Shown: piece by piece, positions 1 to 9,136 of the stretch | How the letters are laid out: every line of letters starts with the position of its first letter | Position numbering within the stretch: the first letter of the stretch is position 1 | NCBI RefSeq assembly: GCF_002159915.1 | Contig: NZ_NFJP01000006.1 | Span: 1-64,000, forward strand | Direction of reading: 5' to 3' | Length of the DNA stretch: 64,000 nt | Source of the DNA: Gordonibacter sp. An230 | GTDB taxonomy: Bacteria > Actinomycetota > Coriobacteriia > Coriobacteriales > Eggerthellaceae | Made by a program: the position numbers and the translations under genes | The notes under the pieces: model-generated | The model's input: only the letters and a program-made list of their open reading frames with translations | Database searches by the model: none | What the model was told of the DNA's origin: nothing

Positions 1-61
1 AGTTGGGTTTTAGAGACACCCCTCCTCTCTCTTCTTTTGCGCTTCTTCTAATGTGGTAAGA

Positions 62-77
62 TGTTTCACGTGAAACA
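62..77. promoter_or_regulatory. parS: parS centromere site 1
   Basis: The 16-bp palindrome TGTTTCACGTGAAACA is a perfect match to the ParB-binding parS consensus of bacterial chromosomes. ParB nucleates here and spreads; ParA and SMC then act on the origin region. A second identical copy lies about 530 bp downstream. parB is not in the window. Confidence 0.9.
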
Positions 78-1199
78 TTCGTTCGCAATAGGTGCTTTCC
101 TCGGTGTTTCCGGAGGTCTCGGCGTGCGAGTCTCGGCTGACAATGCGAGGCTGACGGCGATTCTTCGTGCGTTTCCGGAAGCTTCTTGCGCAAGCCTTGG
201 CGTCCTATTGCGCCCATGATCGAAAGCAAGGACGTCCCGATCCTGAAAGAGGGCGGCCCTGGCTTCGACTTTGCTTTGCCCTTGGCCCCGGCTTGCTCCG
301 GTTGCATCGATGGTCTCGGCGCTTTCGCTTCCGCAGGCTTGGATTCGGCTCTCGGCCTTCTGGGTTGTCTTGCGTTCCGAGCCTCGACGCGGCGCGTATC
401 CGCGTGCGGTTCGGCTCTCGGCCTTCTGGGCTGCCTTGCGTCCCGCATTTTCGCTTCGGTCGGCCATCGTTTGCATCGAAGGAAACCGATCCGAGCGATG
501 TGCCCCCGTCCTTTTCGGCGTCTGATGGTGTTGCGCTCGTGCTTGTCGTAAAAGAGGGCTGCTCGTGTTCTCGCAGACTCTTCGCGAAATTGTTTCACGT
601 GAAACATTCGTTCGCTACAGATGGTCTTGCACTCGTTCTCAGAGTTTCACCGCAGTTGCAAGCGTTGCTCCATGGGGTGTGGAATGTTTGCGTGCGGTTG
701 CCGACAAGGGGCGTCATGGGGGCAAGGGAGCCTTAGGGGAAACGGTCGGGAACGCAACCTGGGGAAAGCATCCGCGATCTAGGAGGAGCGATCCGACATG
801 CAGTTGGAAAGCGGCCCGACGCCTTGTCGGAGAGCATGGCCCAAGAAGGTGGGAGGGATGGTGGTTATCAGGGGGCGAGCACGGCTCAGAAAAGGGTCGG
901 AGGGCATGCCTCAAAAGGGGCGCGATCCGAGAGTGCTGCTCGGGGGAGCGGCTTGGGAGGACTGCTCGGGGAAATGACACGGGAGCGTGACTTGAAGATG
1001 ATCGAAAATGCGGTCTGTGGGAGGGTGGCGACGCGGAAGATGGTCTCGCAACGCGACTTCGGGACGGTTTGGGCGATGGCCCGAGAGTGCGGGCTGGGGA
1101 TGATCGGGGGCTGGCCCGAGAGCGCGGCTTCAGGGCGGCCATGGGAACGGGGGGGGGGTGCGACTGTCCCTATGGGCTTTTCTTAGGAAAGGCAGGCGG
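78..1199. other. parS-proximal stretch with no convincing gene
   Basis: About 1.1 kb with open frames on both strands, but their translations are Arg/Ser/Pro/Ala-rich low complexity, none has a good ribosome binding site, and none resembles a known family. A roughly 25-bp unit containing CGGCTCTCGGCCTTCTGGG occurs twice (near 353 and 413). Apart from the second parS site I see no defined element. Confidence 0.5.
591..606. promoter_or_regulatory. parS: parS centromere site 2
   Basis: Second exact copy of TGTTTCACGTGAAACA. The three bases before it differ from site 1, but both are followed by TTCG. Two perfect sites within 550 bp point to an origin-proximal ParB cluster rather than chance occurrence. 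Confidence 0.9.
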
Positions 1200-2834
1200 A
1201 TGCTTGCGGCTTGGGCGGGTGGCTGGCACCATGGCCGTATGGAAATCCGCCGTAGCAACTCTCCGCGCTCACGCCGTGCGTCCGCTGACGCCCCTGGCGC
1301 ATCGATCGACTCGCGCGCACGCCGCTCGCGTGCCGACGCCTCTGGCGCGCCGTCCGACTCGCGTGCTCGTCGCCAGGCTTCGACGGATCGGACGTCTCGG
1401 CCTTCCCGGTCGGATCTTTCCCCGCGTGCTTCTCGAACGGCCTCGCCGTCCCCGCGTTCGCAAGCGCAGCCTGATCGAAGCCCTACGCCGCGTCGCGTGT
1501 CGCGCGGCGAGTTCGAGCGAGCTCGCACGCGCAAGCGTCGGCGCACGGCGTTCATCGCGCTTGCTGTGGTCGTTGCGCTCGTTCTTGGCGGGGCGGGCGC
1601 TGCATTCGCTTACTATTCCGTCCTCTCCGGCAATCTGCATGACGGCGTCGATGCCGAACTGCGCGCCGCGCTCGCGGACACCGACCTCGTCAACGAGCCG
1701 TTCTACCTGCTGCTCATGGGCACCGATGGGTCGGACGAACGCGAAGCGTCCGAGGCGTTCGCCGGAGACCAGTTTCGAAGCGACAGCATCATGCTCGCTC
1801 GCATCGATCCGGTCGGCAAGAAGGTTACGCTCGTGTCCCTGCATCGCGACACGCTCGTCGACATGGGCGAATACGGCCAGAACAAGCTCAACGCCGCTCA
1901 CGCCATCGGCGGCCCGGCCATGTCCGTGAAAGTGGTTTCCGAGCTAGCAGGCGTTCCCATCTCGCATTACGCTGAGATCAACTTCGACGGTTTCAAGGAT
2001 ATCGTGGATGCGCTCGGCGGCGTTGAAGTGGACGTGCCCATGACCATCGACGATGCCGATGCGGGCGGCCATCTGGACGAAGGCCTCCAAACGCTCAACG
2101 GCGACCAAGCGCTCATCCTGTGCCGGTCGCGCCACGCCTACGACCAGTACGGCGACGGTGATTCGTTCCGAGCGGCGAACCAGCGCCTCGTGCTGTCGGC
2201 CATCGCGAAAAAGCTCCTCGCTGCCGACGTGGCCACGATGGCGGGCACCGTGCAGGCTCTCTCCCAGTACGTCACGACCGATCTCGAGATCACCGACATC
2301 ATCGGGCTCGCCCAGGCCATGCAGGGGCTCGATCCGTCCACCGACATCTATTCGGCCATGGAGCCCACCACTTCCCAGTACATAAACGGCGTGTGGTACG
2401 AGATCAACGACGTCGACGAGTGGAAGAAGATGATGGCCCGCGTCGACCAGGGGCTGCCTCCCACCGAGGAGGACATCGTGGACGAGGGATCGAACACCGT
2501 GCTGGCAACCACGGGCAATGGCGATGCGTCGGCCGTCGCCGACGCCGCTGAGGCTTCCCGGCGGCAGAACACTGTGCTCGTGCTGAACGGAAACGGTACG
2601 CCGGGGGCCGGATCGGTGGCCGCCGAGCGCATCAAGGCCCTCGGATACGAGGTGTCGTCAGACAATGCGGACAATTTCGACTATGAGCGCACGATGATCG
2701 TGTACGACGATGAAGGCCGGGCGGAAGACGCCCAGGAGGTGGCCGACGCCCTCGGCACGGGCGAGCTGGTGCTCAACGACGGCTCGTACGAGACGAACGG
2801 CGGGCTTTTGGTGATCCTCGGTTCCGACTGGTAG
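1200..2834 (+). CDS. LytR-CpsA-Psr (LCP) family cell-wall glycopolymer ligase
   Basis: LCP enzymes transfer polyprenyl-phosphate-linked glycopolymers (teichoic-acid-like polymers, capsule, arabinogalactan-like polymers) to peptidoglycan at the outer face of the membrane. The 544-residue product has a cytoplasmic N-terminus of about 115 residues rich in Ser, Arg, Ala and Asp; one membrane helix (FIALAVVVALVLGGAGAAFA); an LCP domain with conserved stretches FYLLLMGTD, RSDSIMLARIDP and VSLHRDT (metal/phosphate-binding Asp and Arg residues) and NLNAAHA-like NKLNAAHA; and a C-terminal LytR_C domain (NTVLVLNGNGTPGAG). ATG 1200 follows AGGAAAGG at a good distance; ATG 1239 is the alternative. It stands alone, with a convergent TraX-like gene downstream. 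Family assignment is firm; the glycopolymer is unknown. Confidence 0.9.
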   Translation: MLAAWAGGWHHGRMEIRRSNSPRSRRASADAPGASIDSRARRSRADASGAPSDSRARRQASTDRTSRPSRSDLSPRASRTASPSPRSQAQPDRSPTPRRVSRGEFERARTRKRRRTAFIALAVVVALVLGGAGAAFAYYSVLSGNLHDGVDAELRAALADTDLVNEPFYLLLMGTDGSDEREASEAFAGDQFRSDSIMLARIDPVGKKVTLVSLHRDTLVDMGEYGQNKLNAAHAIGGPAMSVKVVSELAGVPISHYAEINFDGFKDIVDALGGVEVDVPMTIDDADAGGHLDEGLQTLNGDQALILCRSRHAYDQYGDGDSFRAANQRLVLSAIAKKLLAADVATMAGTVQALSQYVTTDLEITDIIGLAQAMQGLDPSTDIYSAMEPTTSQYINGVWYEINDVDEWKKMMARVDQGLPPTEEDIVDEGSNTVLATTGNGDASAVADAAEASRRQNTVLVLNGNGTPGAGSVAAERIKALGYEVSSDNADNFDYERTMIVYDDEGRAEDAQEVADALGTGELVLNDGSYETNGGLLVILGSDW

Positions 2835-2963
2835 CGCGAAGGCGGTCCTGCGGGCGAAGGAGGGGCGGGCATGGTGCGCGGCTGCGGTGCGGGCCATCCG
2901 GGAGCGGTGCGCGGCTGCGAAGGCGAGCCGTGCGAGCGCTCGATGCGGTGCGGGCTGCCTTCC

Positions 2964-3731
2964 CTACAGCCCCGGCCCCCATTCTCCCAGCAGCACCCCC
3001 TTCGCTAGGCCGAGCGCGAGGATGTGCAAGGGGTAATACGCGTAGAAGAACCATTTCATCGGGCGCCCGCGCGATCCGTTGTACGCCAGCAGGAGGGGTA
3101 TGGCCGTCGTGCAGCCCACGAGTGGATAGAGCGCGAACGGCAGCAGCGCAGGGTCGAAGGAGGCCGTGTAGTCGGAGAGCGCGGGCAGGCCGGTGCCGAG
3201 GATGGGCACGAGCAAGGGCAGGACGATGCGTTGGCGGCGCTCGGGAATCTCCTGCATCATAAGGATCATGAGCGGACCGATGACTCCCCAGTCGCACAGC
3301 GCGCTCGCGGCCGTGAGCGCCGCTGCGAAAAGCCAGAACTTCGCACGGTTGCGCATGCGGTCGCGCGCATGCAGGATGGCGAGGCCTATGGACAGCGTGA
3401 ACAGCACGTTGAGGTTGTGGGCGAGGAACAACCCGTAGGGCACCTGCGCCACGAGCGCGAACACGAGCATCCGCCCTGCGTAGCGCTCGACGCTCGATGT
3501 GCGACGATAGCCTTCCACCAGCAGAAACGCCATGATGGGGAAGGTCAGCCCTCCCACTCCGAACAGCACGCAGCGCGCTTCGACGGGCAGGTGGGGGTAG
3601 AAGAGGTAGCATGCGTGGTTGAGCGTCATCCCCACGATGGCTGCGATTTTGAGCGCGAACGAGGAAAGCCCTCTGCGAGAGGGGGCGACGGAGGATGCCG
3701 AAGCGGCCGAGGTGTCCGTGCGGGTGTCCAT
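2964..3731 (-). CDS. TraX-family integral membrane acyltransferase-like protein
   Basis: A 255-residue multi-pass membrane protein matching the TraX family, named after the F-plasmid protein that N-acetylates pilin; most chromosomal members have unknown substrates. Visible family marks are ALKIAAIVGMTLNHACYLF near the N-terminus (Asn-His pair), GGLTFPIMAFLLVEGYRRT, and the C-terminal FYAYYPLHILALGL. About eight hydrophobic segments can be seen. It is convergent with the LCP gene and divergent from the CPBP protease gene (68 bp between starts). There is no conjugation gene nearby, so the chromosomal role is probably in acylating an envelope component (inference). Confidence 0.85.
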   Translation of the reverse strand: MDTRTDTSAASASSVAPSRRGLSSFALKIAAIVGMTLNHACYLFYPHLPVEARCVLFGVGGLTFPIMAFLLVEGYRRTSSVERYAGRMLVFALVAQVPYGLFLAHNLNVLFTLSIGLAILHARDRMRNRAKFWLFAAALTAASALCDWGVIGPLMILMMQEIPERRQRIVLPLLVPILGTGLPALSDYTASFDPALLPFALYPLVGCTTAIPLLLAYNGSRGRPMKWFFYAYYPLHILALGLAKGVLLGEWGPGL

Positions 3732-3799
3732 TGCTTTCCAGTATACTGCCAGTGCAGGATGCGTTCGAGTCGGATGGGCGGCGAGGTCGTGCAGTGCGC

Positions 3800-4954
3800 A
3801 TGAATTCTACGACGGAAACTGAGGCGAGAGGCGAGCGTGCGCCGCATGGCGCCGTCGTCGCGTTCGTCGCCGCCCTTGTGGCGTCGGCGGCGTGCTTCTC
3901 GCTGCTGCCGGGCGACACGTTTTCGGGTTCGCTCGTGCAGGGGGCCGTTCTTGCTGCAATCGCGCTCGTGGGGGTGGGGGCTGCCCATCCCCACACGCTG
4001 AGGGCGCCGAGGCTCGTTCGGGCGCTCCGCCGAATTCGCCCGACCCGTTCCGCCCGTTCGACCTGCCCAAATTGGGCCGCCCGCCCGATCTGTCCGAATC
4101 GCTGTGCTGCGTCGGACGAGTCGGGAGCGGCGCGGGCATCGCGGGGCTCGGGCGCGAAGGGTGCGCCGTTCGCAGCCGAAGGGTCGCGATCGGCCGCGTC
4201 GATGGCGCCGGAGAGTCCGAATGCGCTTGATGAGCTGGATTCGCCGGGGAGGTTGGACGAGTCGGGTGCGTCGGGAGCGGCAAGGGCGTCGGGTGCGCCG
4301 GGATCGTCCGCTATGGAAAAGGGCTCGGGCACGCTGCGTTCATGGGGAGGTTTGGGGGCGTGGACGGCGTACGTGCTGGCGGTGGCCGCCGCAGCGGGCT
4401 TCGCGTCGGTCGTCTCGCTGGCGCAGGGGGCGGTCGTTGCGCCCGGTTCTGAGGAGGCCGTTGCGACGCAGACGGTGGGAGCGGCGGGTGCCTTTGCGCT
4501 CGTGGCGTTGCTGTGCCTGCTCACCGGCGTGTTCGAAGAGGGCGTGTTCCGCGTGCTCGCGCTCGACGCGCTCGGGCTTGCATGCGGCAGCGATTCGCGC
4601 GGCAGGGTGCGGGCTGCGTTCGCGTCGGCTGCCCTGTTCGGCCTGCTGCACGTGTCCGTCGGCGACGTCGCATCGGCCTCAGGTGTCGTCTCTTGCGCGC
4701 AGCTGCTTCTCAAGCCTGTGCAAGCAGGACTGTTCGGCCTGTTCATGGCTGCGATGTACCTACGGATGCGCAACTTGTGGACGCTCGCCGGGGTTCATGC
4801 CGCCTTCAATTTGCTCTCCGCAGGGCCGTTGTTGCTGGGCGGAGGCGTCCTGCAGACCTACGTGACCGGAAGCGGTTCGGATTTGGCGCTGCTCGCTGTC
4901 ACCACTGCGCTGCTCGTTCCCGCCGCCATCGCGGCCGTCGTGCGTATTCGCTAG
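3800..4954 (+). CDS. CPBP-family intramembrane glutamic/metalloprotease
   Basis: A 384-residue membrane protein. The C-terminal half has the CPBP (Rce1-like, 'abortive infection') signature: EEGVFR (paired Glu and Arg), FGLLHVSVG and HAAFNLL, whose Glu and His residues form the active site inside the membrane. The N-terminal half starts with two hydrophobic segments, then about 130 residues of Ala/Arg/Ser/Gly-rich low-complexity sequence without membrane helices before the next helix, which is unusual. ATG 3800 is the first plausible start; no strong Shine-Dalgarno is seen. CPBP proteases act in peptide maturation, immunity to bacteriocins or protein processing; the substrate here is unknown. 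The stop is 3 bp from the convergent TetR gene. Confidence 0.8.
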   Translation: MNSTTETEARGERAPHGAVVAFVAALVASAACFSLLPGDTFSGSLVQGAVLAAIALVGVGAAHPHTLRAPRLVRALRRIRPTRSARSTCPNWAARPICPNRCAASDESGAARASRGSGAKGAPFAAEGSRSAASMAPESPNALDELDSPGRLDESGASGAARASGAPGSSAMEKGSGTLRSWGGLGAWTAYVLAVAAAAGFASVVSLAQGAVVAPGSEEAVATQTVGAAGAFALVALLCLLTGVFEEGVFRVLALDALGLACGSDSRGRVRAAFASAALFGLLHVSVGDVASASGVVSCAQLLLKPVQAGLFGLFMAAMYLRMRNLWTLAGVHAAFNLLSAGPLLLGGGVLQTYVTGSGSDLALLAVTTALLVPAAIAAVVRIR

Positions 4955-4957
4955 CGA

Positions 4958-5587
4958 TCAGCGGGCATCGAGATCGGCGGTGAGGTAGGCGGCGTACATG
5001 AGGCGGATGTGCTTTGCGGTGGGTTCGCTGTCGTCTCGCACGTGCAGGATGGAGCGGGCGCGCGAGAGGCCGAGCACCACCGACGATGCCAAAACGGCCT
5101 CGTCGTCAACCGATCGATTCGGCAGCATCCGTTTTTCAGGATGGTCTGGCAAGTATGCTCGCAGCGCATCGGCGATGACGCGCTGCACCGTCAGAAAGTC
5201 GCGCTGCCCTCGGAAAAACAGCTGGGGCATGGAGGCGAGGACCTCGCGGCGCAGTTGCAGGACGTCGTCGTCGGCGTCGGGGGAGGTCTGAATCCCCAGG
5301 GCCTCGACGATCACGTCGAGATAGCAGGTTTCGGGATGCGCTTCGAGCAGCGCAAGCAAGTCGTCGACATCGGGAAACGGTTCGACGCGCCCTCTGATGG
5401 CGGCTGCTTTGGATGGGAAGTAGTTGAAGAACGTCTTTTTGGAGATTTCGGCGCGGGCGCAGATGTCCTCCACGGTGACCTCGTCGTATCCGTGTTCGAG
5501 CACGAGCTCGAGCGCCGCGCGTTCAACTGCCAGGCGCGCCTTGAGCTTCTTGCGGTAGCGCAGCCCTTCCTGCGCCGGATCTGCCAT
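4958..5587 (-). CDS. TetR-family transcriptional regulator
   Basis: A 209-residue TetR repressor-like protein. The N-terminal helix-turn-helix reads VTVEDICARAEISKKTFFNYFPSK (the canonical 'KxTFYxYFxSK' block), followed by an all-helical ligand-binding region. ATG 5587 is preceded by GGGAGG and is preferred over an upstream in-frame start. It is transcribed divergently from the MFS exporter gene, the classic arrangement in which the regulator represses the exporter and itself and is released by an effector (inference). A 13-bp palindrome in the intergenic region is a candidate operator. Confidence 0.88.
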   Translation of the reverse strand: MADPAQEGLRYRKKLKARLAVERAALELVLEHGYDEVTVEDICARAEISKKTFFNYFPSKAAAIRGRVEPFPDVDDLLALLEAHPETCYLDVIVEALGIQTSPDADDDVLQLRREVLASMPQLFFRGQRDFLTVQRVIADALRAYLPDHPEKRMLPNRSVDDEAVLASSVVLGLSRARSILHVRDDSEPTAKHIRLMYAAYLTADLDAR

Positions 5588-6250
5588 GATGGATGCAACC
5601 TCCCATCGGGTTCGAGGAGCGCCGCGCTTCGCGCACGACAAGCGGCGTTTGCGTTTGGCCACCGTGTGCAGCGACCCGAGCAACGCAGGCGGTCTTGCGT
5701 CTTCGTGCGGACGGTCCGTGCGAAACGGTCGGCGGAAGCGTCGTGTTCACCGCCGACCGATGCGAGCCATCGTCCGCGCTTCACGCCGTCTTGCTTTGCG
5801 TTCTCGCGTCTTGCGGATCGTTTGGCGTCCCTTTGTTGTGTCGTTTCCGCGAAGCGTACCACACTTTCATCCGTTATATATTTATACTGGGTGTAAATTA
5901 CACGAACTGGACGCGAGAGGCGTCGACGCGCAGACGTGTCGGGGGCGTGCTCGAGCCGAGAGTCCGGATGGCTCGGAGGTGCAGCATGCGAAGGCTCTGC
6001 GTTGATCGCGCCGACCGCCGTCTCGGGCTCGGCTGCTTTGCGGTCGTTTCCGAGAGGTTTGCGCTTTGAGGCGCTTCGGCGACGGGCTGAACGCTGCGGC
6101 TTGCGAGGACGTGGTTGTCCCGTGCGGTTGGCATGTGGCTCGGTCGCCTTACGCGGTCGGTTCGAGGCTTGCCGCTATTGCGGTTGCCGCGCAGTTCGGT
6201 CGTTTCGTGCGGCCGGTTTTACGGAGAGAGAGTCGAGGGAGCATTTGCAC
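5588..6250. other. intergenic control region between tetR and exporter
   Basis: 663 bp between divergent starts. The stretch 5870-5905 is AT-rich with TATATATTTATACT-type promoter-like sequence and the operator palindrome listed separately. 5904-6250 is GC-rich, has no supported gene and would be a long 5' leader of the exporter mRNA. Confidence 0.45.
5891..5903. promoter_or_regulatory. candidate TetR operator palindrome
   Basis: GTGTAAATTACAC is a perfect inverted repeat around one central base. It directly follows the AT-rich promoter-like stretch (TTTATACT) in the tetR/exporter intergenic region, where TetR-family operators normally lie. Binding is inferred. Confidence 0.5.
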
Positions 6251-8191
6251 ATGGGTCTTACGCGCAAGCAGATCGTTATGCTGGCCGTGCTGTTGTTCGG
6301 CACGTTCGTCACGGTTCTGAACCAAACGGTGGTGTCTCCCGCCCTGCCTTCCATCATGGGGGAGATGGGCGTAGACGCCGCCACTGCTCAGTGGCTGACG
6401 ACGGGTTTCACTTTGATGAACGCCATCATGATTCCTGTGACGGCGTATTTGACGGATCGGTTCACCACGCGCAGCCTGTTTCTCACGGCCATGATCGTGT
6501 TCACGGCGGGCACGGCGCTTGCCGGGTGGGGACCGAACTTCGTGGCGTTGCTGGCGGGGCGCCTTGTGCAGGCTGCTGGCGCCGGCATCCTCATGCCGCT
6601 TGTGATGACCGTGCTCATGTGGACGTTCCCCGTTGATCGTCGCGGCACGGCCATGGGAGTGTTCGGCCTGGTCATCGCTTTTGCTCCCGCCGTAGGCCCG
6701 ACGGTTGCCGGCATCGTCATCGATCAGGCGTCGTGGCACGACATGTTCTTCATCATCACCGCCCTGTGCGTCGTGGTGGTTCTCATTGCATGCTTCGTGC
6801 TCGAGAAAGGGGGCGAGACGAACAAGGACGCCACGCTCGACGTGCCTTCCGTCGCTCTCTCCACGGTGGGATTCGGCGCGCTGCTGTACGGTCTGTCGGC
6901 CATCGGGTCCTACGGTCTGTCGGTCGACGCCGTTGCTGGCGTGCTCGTCGGCGTGGTGGCGCTCGTGTTCTTCTTCCGTCGCCAGCTGCGCATGGAGCAT
7001 CCCATGCTGCAGGTGCGCGTGCTGGCGAACAAGAAGTTCCTCATGGCGACCATTATCGTCATGCTCGTGCAGGGCGCGCTTCTGGCCGGCGGCATTCTGG
7101 TTCCCATCTTGCTTCAGTCGTACATGGGGTATTCGGCCACGACGTCCGGCTTGGTGCTGCTGCCCGGCGCCATCATCATGGGCGCGATGGGCCCCATTGC
7201 CGGGCGCCTGTTCGACAAGCATGGTCCGCGCGTGCTGGCCATCATCGGCATGGGCGTGCTCATGCTCACCACGTTTGCCTTCGCGTTCGTGGGGGCGGGA
7301 ACGGGCCTGGTCACGCTCACGATCATCTATACGGTGCGTCTGTTCTCGCTCTCGCTGGTGAACATGCCCATCTCAACATGGGGCATGAACGCGCTGCCGA
7401 ACGATCTGGTGAACCACGGAACGTCGGTGCAGAACACCTTCCGCCAGGTTGCGGGCTCTCTCGGCACGGCCATCATCGTCTCCGCTTCGACGGCGGTGAC
7501 GAATGCGTCCGAGTCCGGCATGGGCGCTGCTGCGGCGGGCGTGTTCGGCATCAACATGGCGTTCGTCGTCGCGGGGGTGCTGTGCCTCACGGGGTTCGTC
7601 CTCGTGCTTATCTTCGTGCGCAACAAGCCTGGTGATGCCGCTCGGACGGATGCCGACGGCGCGCGCAGGACGCTGCTGGAGTCCATCATGCAGAAGGACG
7701 CCTACACCCTGCCCGACACTGCGACGGTGGCGGAGGCCATGCAGTTCCTCGTGGATCGGCGCATCAGCGCGGCTCCGCTTGTGAACGCCGAGGGCAAAGC
7801 CGTCGGATTCGTGTCGGACGGCGACATCATGCGCTACCTGTCGCGGCGCGGGCAGATGATCATGGACCCGGTCGTGATGATCGTGCAAACGGTGAACGCG
7901 TACGCCGACAACTCCGATTTCGCGCAGAAGCTGCACAAGCTCATGGGCATGCGCGCGGCTGATATCGGAGCGAAGGGCCTCATCGCCGTTGACGTGCATG
8001 CCGATCTGCCCGAGGTGTGTCGCATTTTGGGCGAGAACCACTTGAAGAAAGCCCCCGTGCTCGACGACGGGAAGCTGGTGGGCATCATCAACCGTTCGGA
8101 CGTCACGCGTTGGTCGATGGAGAAGTACCTTGCCGACCGAAGGGACGAGGGTGCCGAGCCGTTTGCGTCCGAGGGTGGAGAAGCTCGCTAG
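6251..8191 (+). CDS. DHA2-type MFS drug exporter with C-terminal CBS domain pair
   Basis: 646 residues. Residues 1-460 form a 14-helix major facilitator of the DHA2/EmrB type: NQTVVSPALPSIMGEMGV in helix 1, the antiporter motif LMNAIMIPVTAYLTDRF and GRLVQAAGAGILMPLV, expected to export drugs or toxic metabolites by proton antiport. Residues from about 478 (RRTLLESIMQKDAYTLP) to 630 are two CBS motifs (VDRRISAAPLVNAEGKAVGFVSDGDI; LGENHLKKAPVLDDGKLVGIINRSDV), a nucleotide-sensing module rarely fused to MFS exporters. ATG 6251 follows GAGGGAG. It is divergent from tetR, its likely repressor. The CBS fusion suggests gating by adenosine nucleotides (inference). Confidence 0.9.
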   Translation: MGLTRKQIVMLAVLLFGTFVTVLNQTVVSPALPSIMGEMGVDAATAQWLTTGFTLMNAIMIPVTAYLTDRFTTRSLFLTAMIVFTAGTALAGWGPNFVALLAGRLVQAAGAGILMPLVMTVLMWTFPVDRRGTAMGVFGLVIAFAPAVGPTVAGIVIDQASWHDMFFIITALCVVVVLIACFVLEKGGETNKDATLDVPSVALSTVGFGALLYGLSAIGSYGLSVDAVAGVLVGVVALVFFFRRQLRMEHPMLQVRVLANKKFLMATIIVMLVQGALLAGGILVPILLQSYMGYSATTSGLVLLPGAIIMGAMGPIAGRLFDKHGPRVLAIIGMGVLMLTTFAFAFVGAGTGLVTLTIIYTVRLFSLSLVNMPISTWGMNALPNDLVNHGTSVQNTFRQVAGSLGTAIIVSASTAVTNASESGMGAAAAGVFGINMAFVVAGVLCLTGFVLVLIFVRNKPGDAARTDADGARRTLLESIMQKDAYTLPDTATVAEAMQFLVDRRISAAPLVNAEGKAVGFVSDGDIMRYLSRRGQMIMDPVVMIVQTVNAYADNSDFAQKLHKLMGMRAADIGAKGLIAVDVHADLPEVCRILGENHLKKAPVLDDGKLVGIINRSDVTRWSMEKYLADRRDEGAEPFASEGGEAR

Positions 8192-8533
8192 CTGCGGCGG
8201 CGTGCGTGCAGCGGGATGGCGACCTCGCTCTTTACCCTCGCGACCCGCTTCGCGAGCTGCGAAGTGCGCGTCGAAGCGATGGCGAGAACGCGGCGTGCGT
8301 GCAGCGGGACGTGTGGCGCGACGGAGGCTTCCGCGATGCGCGCGGCATCGTCTTTGGCTGCTGCGCATGCGCCACAGGATGTAGGAAGCGCTGACCCCGT
8401 GCGGGTCGCGCATGGTGCGATGCGGGACATGCGCGCGGGGCGCATGAGGGGGCAAGGCGATGTTCCGGCGAGGGGCGAACGAAGGGTGCCGTGCGCTTTG
8501 GATCGTGGGGCGTAGGGCGGGAGAAAAAGGCCC
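8192..8533. other. gene-free GC-rich stretch
   Basis: About 340 bp with a repeated phrase GCGTGCGTGCAGCGGGA (near 8200 and 8292). No open frame with a ribosome binding site or recognisable product, and no hairpin followed by T residues that I can defend. Confidence 0.4.
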
Positions 8534-8562
8534 TTGCGTCTGATGTGCGGCTGAGGTATCAT
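8534..8562 (+). promoter_or_regulatory. promoter of the truncated tRNA-Leu copy
   Basis: TTGCGT (8534-8539), a 17-bp spacer and TATCAT (8557-8562), 36 bp upstream of the tRNA-like start. The intact tRNA copy has the same two boxes with the same spacing, which supports both. Confidence 0.65.
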
Positions 8563-8597
8563 ATCATCCGCTTTCGGCATTTCCGAGAGCAAGGACT

Positions 8598-8665
8598 GCG
8601 GGCGTGGCGGAATTGGCAGACGCGTACGGTTCAGGTCCGTATGGGGGCAACCCCATGGAGGTTCA
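8598..8665 (+). pseudogene. 3'-truncated tRNA-Leu(CAG) copy
   Basis: Bases 8598-8665 match the intact tRNA-Leu downstream through the acceptor 5' strand, D arm, anticodon arm (loop TTCAGGT, anticodon CAG), long variable arm and the first T-arm strand; only the variable arm differs (GGGGGCAACCCC versus GAGAGCAATCTC). After GGAGGTTCA the sequence departs completely, so the 3' acceptor strand and CCA are missing. Loss of exactly the 3' end is what a tRNA-targeting integration or excision event would leave (inference). Confidence 0.75.
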
Positions 8666-9070
8666 GGCAGTCGAACCGCAATCCTCCTTTCTTGAGTTCA
8701 TAAATCCAGGTCAAATGGAAATCTCTTCTTCATATCGCACCCCAAGTGCGCCTTTTCGAGAGGCGGTTGGGGTGTGGTTGGGGTGCCACGGGGTCATTCC
8801 CATGCATATCCAATAATCTGCGATCATTCTGGAGGCTTTCTGTCGTTGCCACGTCGCTCCTGATAGGAAGTGGTTTTCGCGTGATTGGGCGGTGTCGGGC
8901 ATGATGGCGTGCCGTTTTCCCTCGATGTTTCGGCACCCCAATAAACGGCATCGTTCACCTGCGAAGACGATTATCCAAGTTTTCTCATCGGCGGGTATTG
9001 GCCCGATCGGGGGGAATGAATAGAAACTGCATAATCGAGAGGGCTCGCGGGGGCGAGCGAAAAAAGGCTC
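8666..9070. other. gene-free stretch between the tRNA copies
   Basis: About 400 bp of lower GC than its surroundings. It includes GCACCCCAAGTGCGC and several short GGTTGGGGTG repeats near 8764-8787. No supported gene. It is probably scar sequence left by an old integration next to the truncated tRNA. Confidence 0.4.
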
Positions 9071-9099
9071 TTGCGTCGGACGCCCGGCTAGAGTATCAT
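9071..9099 (+). promoter_or_regulatory. promoter of tRNA-Leu
   Basis: TTGCGT (9071-9076), a 17-bp spacer and TATCAT (9094-9099), 37 bp upstream of the mature tRNA 5' end. Identical boxes and spacing precede the truncated copy. Confidence 0.7.
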
Positions 9100-9136
9100 G
9101 TCATCCGCTGTCGGGATTTTCCGGGAGCGAAGAGTC

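Noticed and set aside
66-1142. Open frames on both strands near the parS sites
   Set aside because: Low-complexity Arg/Ser/Pro-rich products, no ribosome binding sites, no family resemblance; expected in GC-rich DNA.
8604-8816. Short coding frame through the truncated tRNA
   Set aside because: It reads through tRNA sequence; an identical frame exists in the intact tRNA and ends differently.
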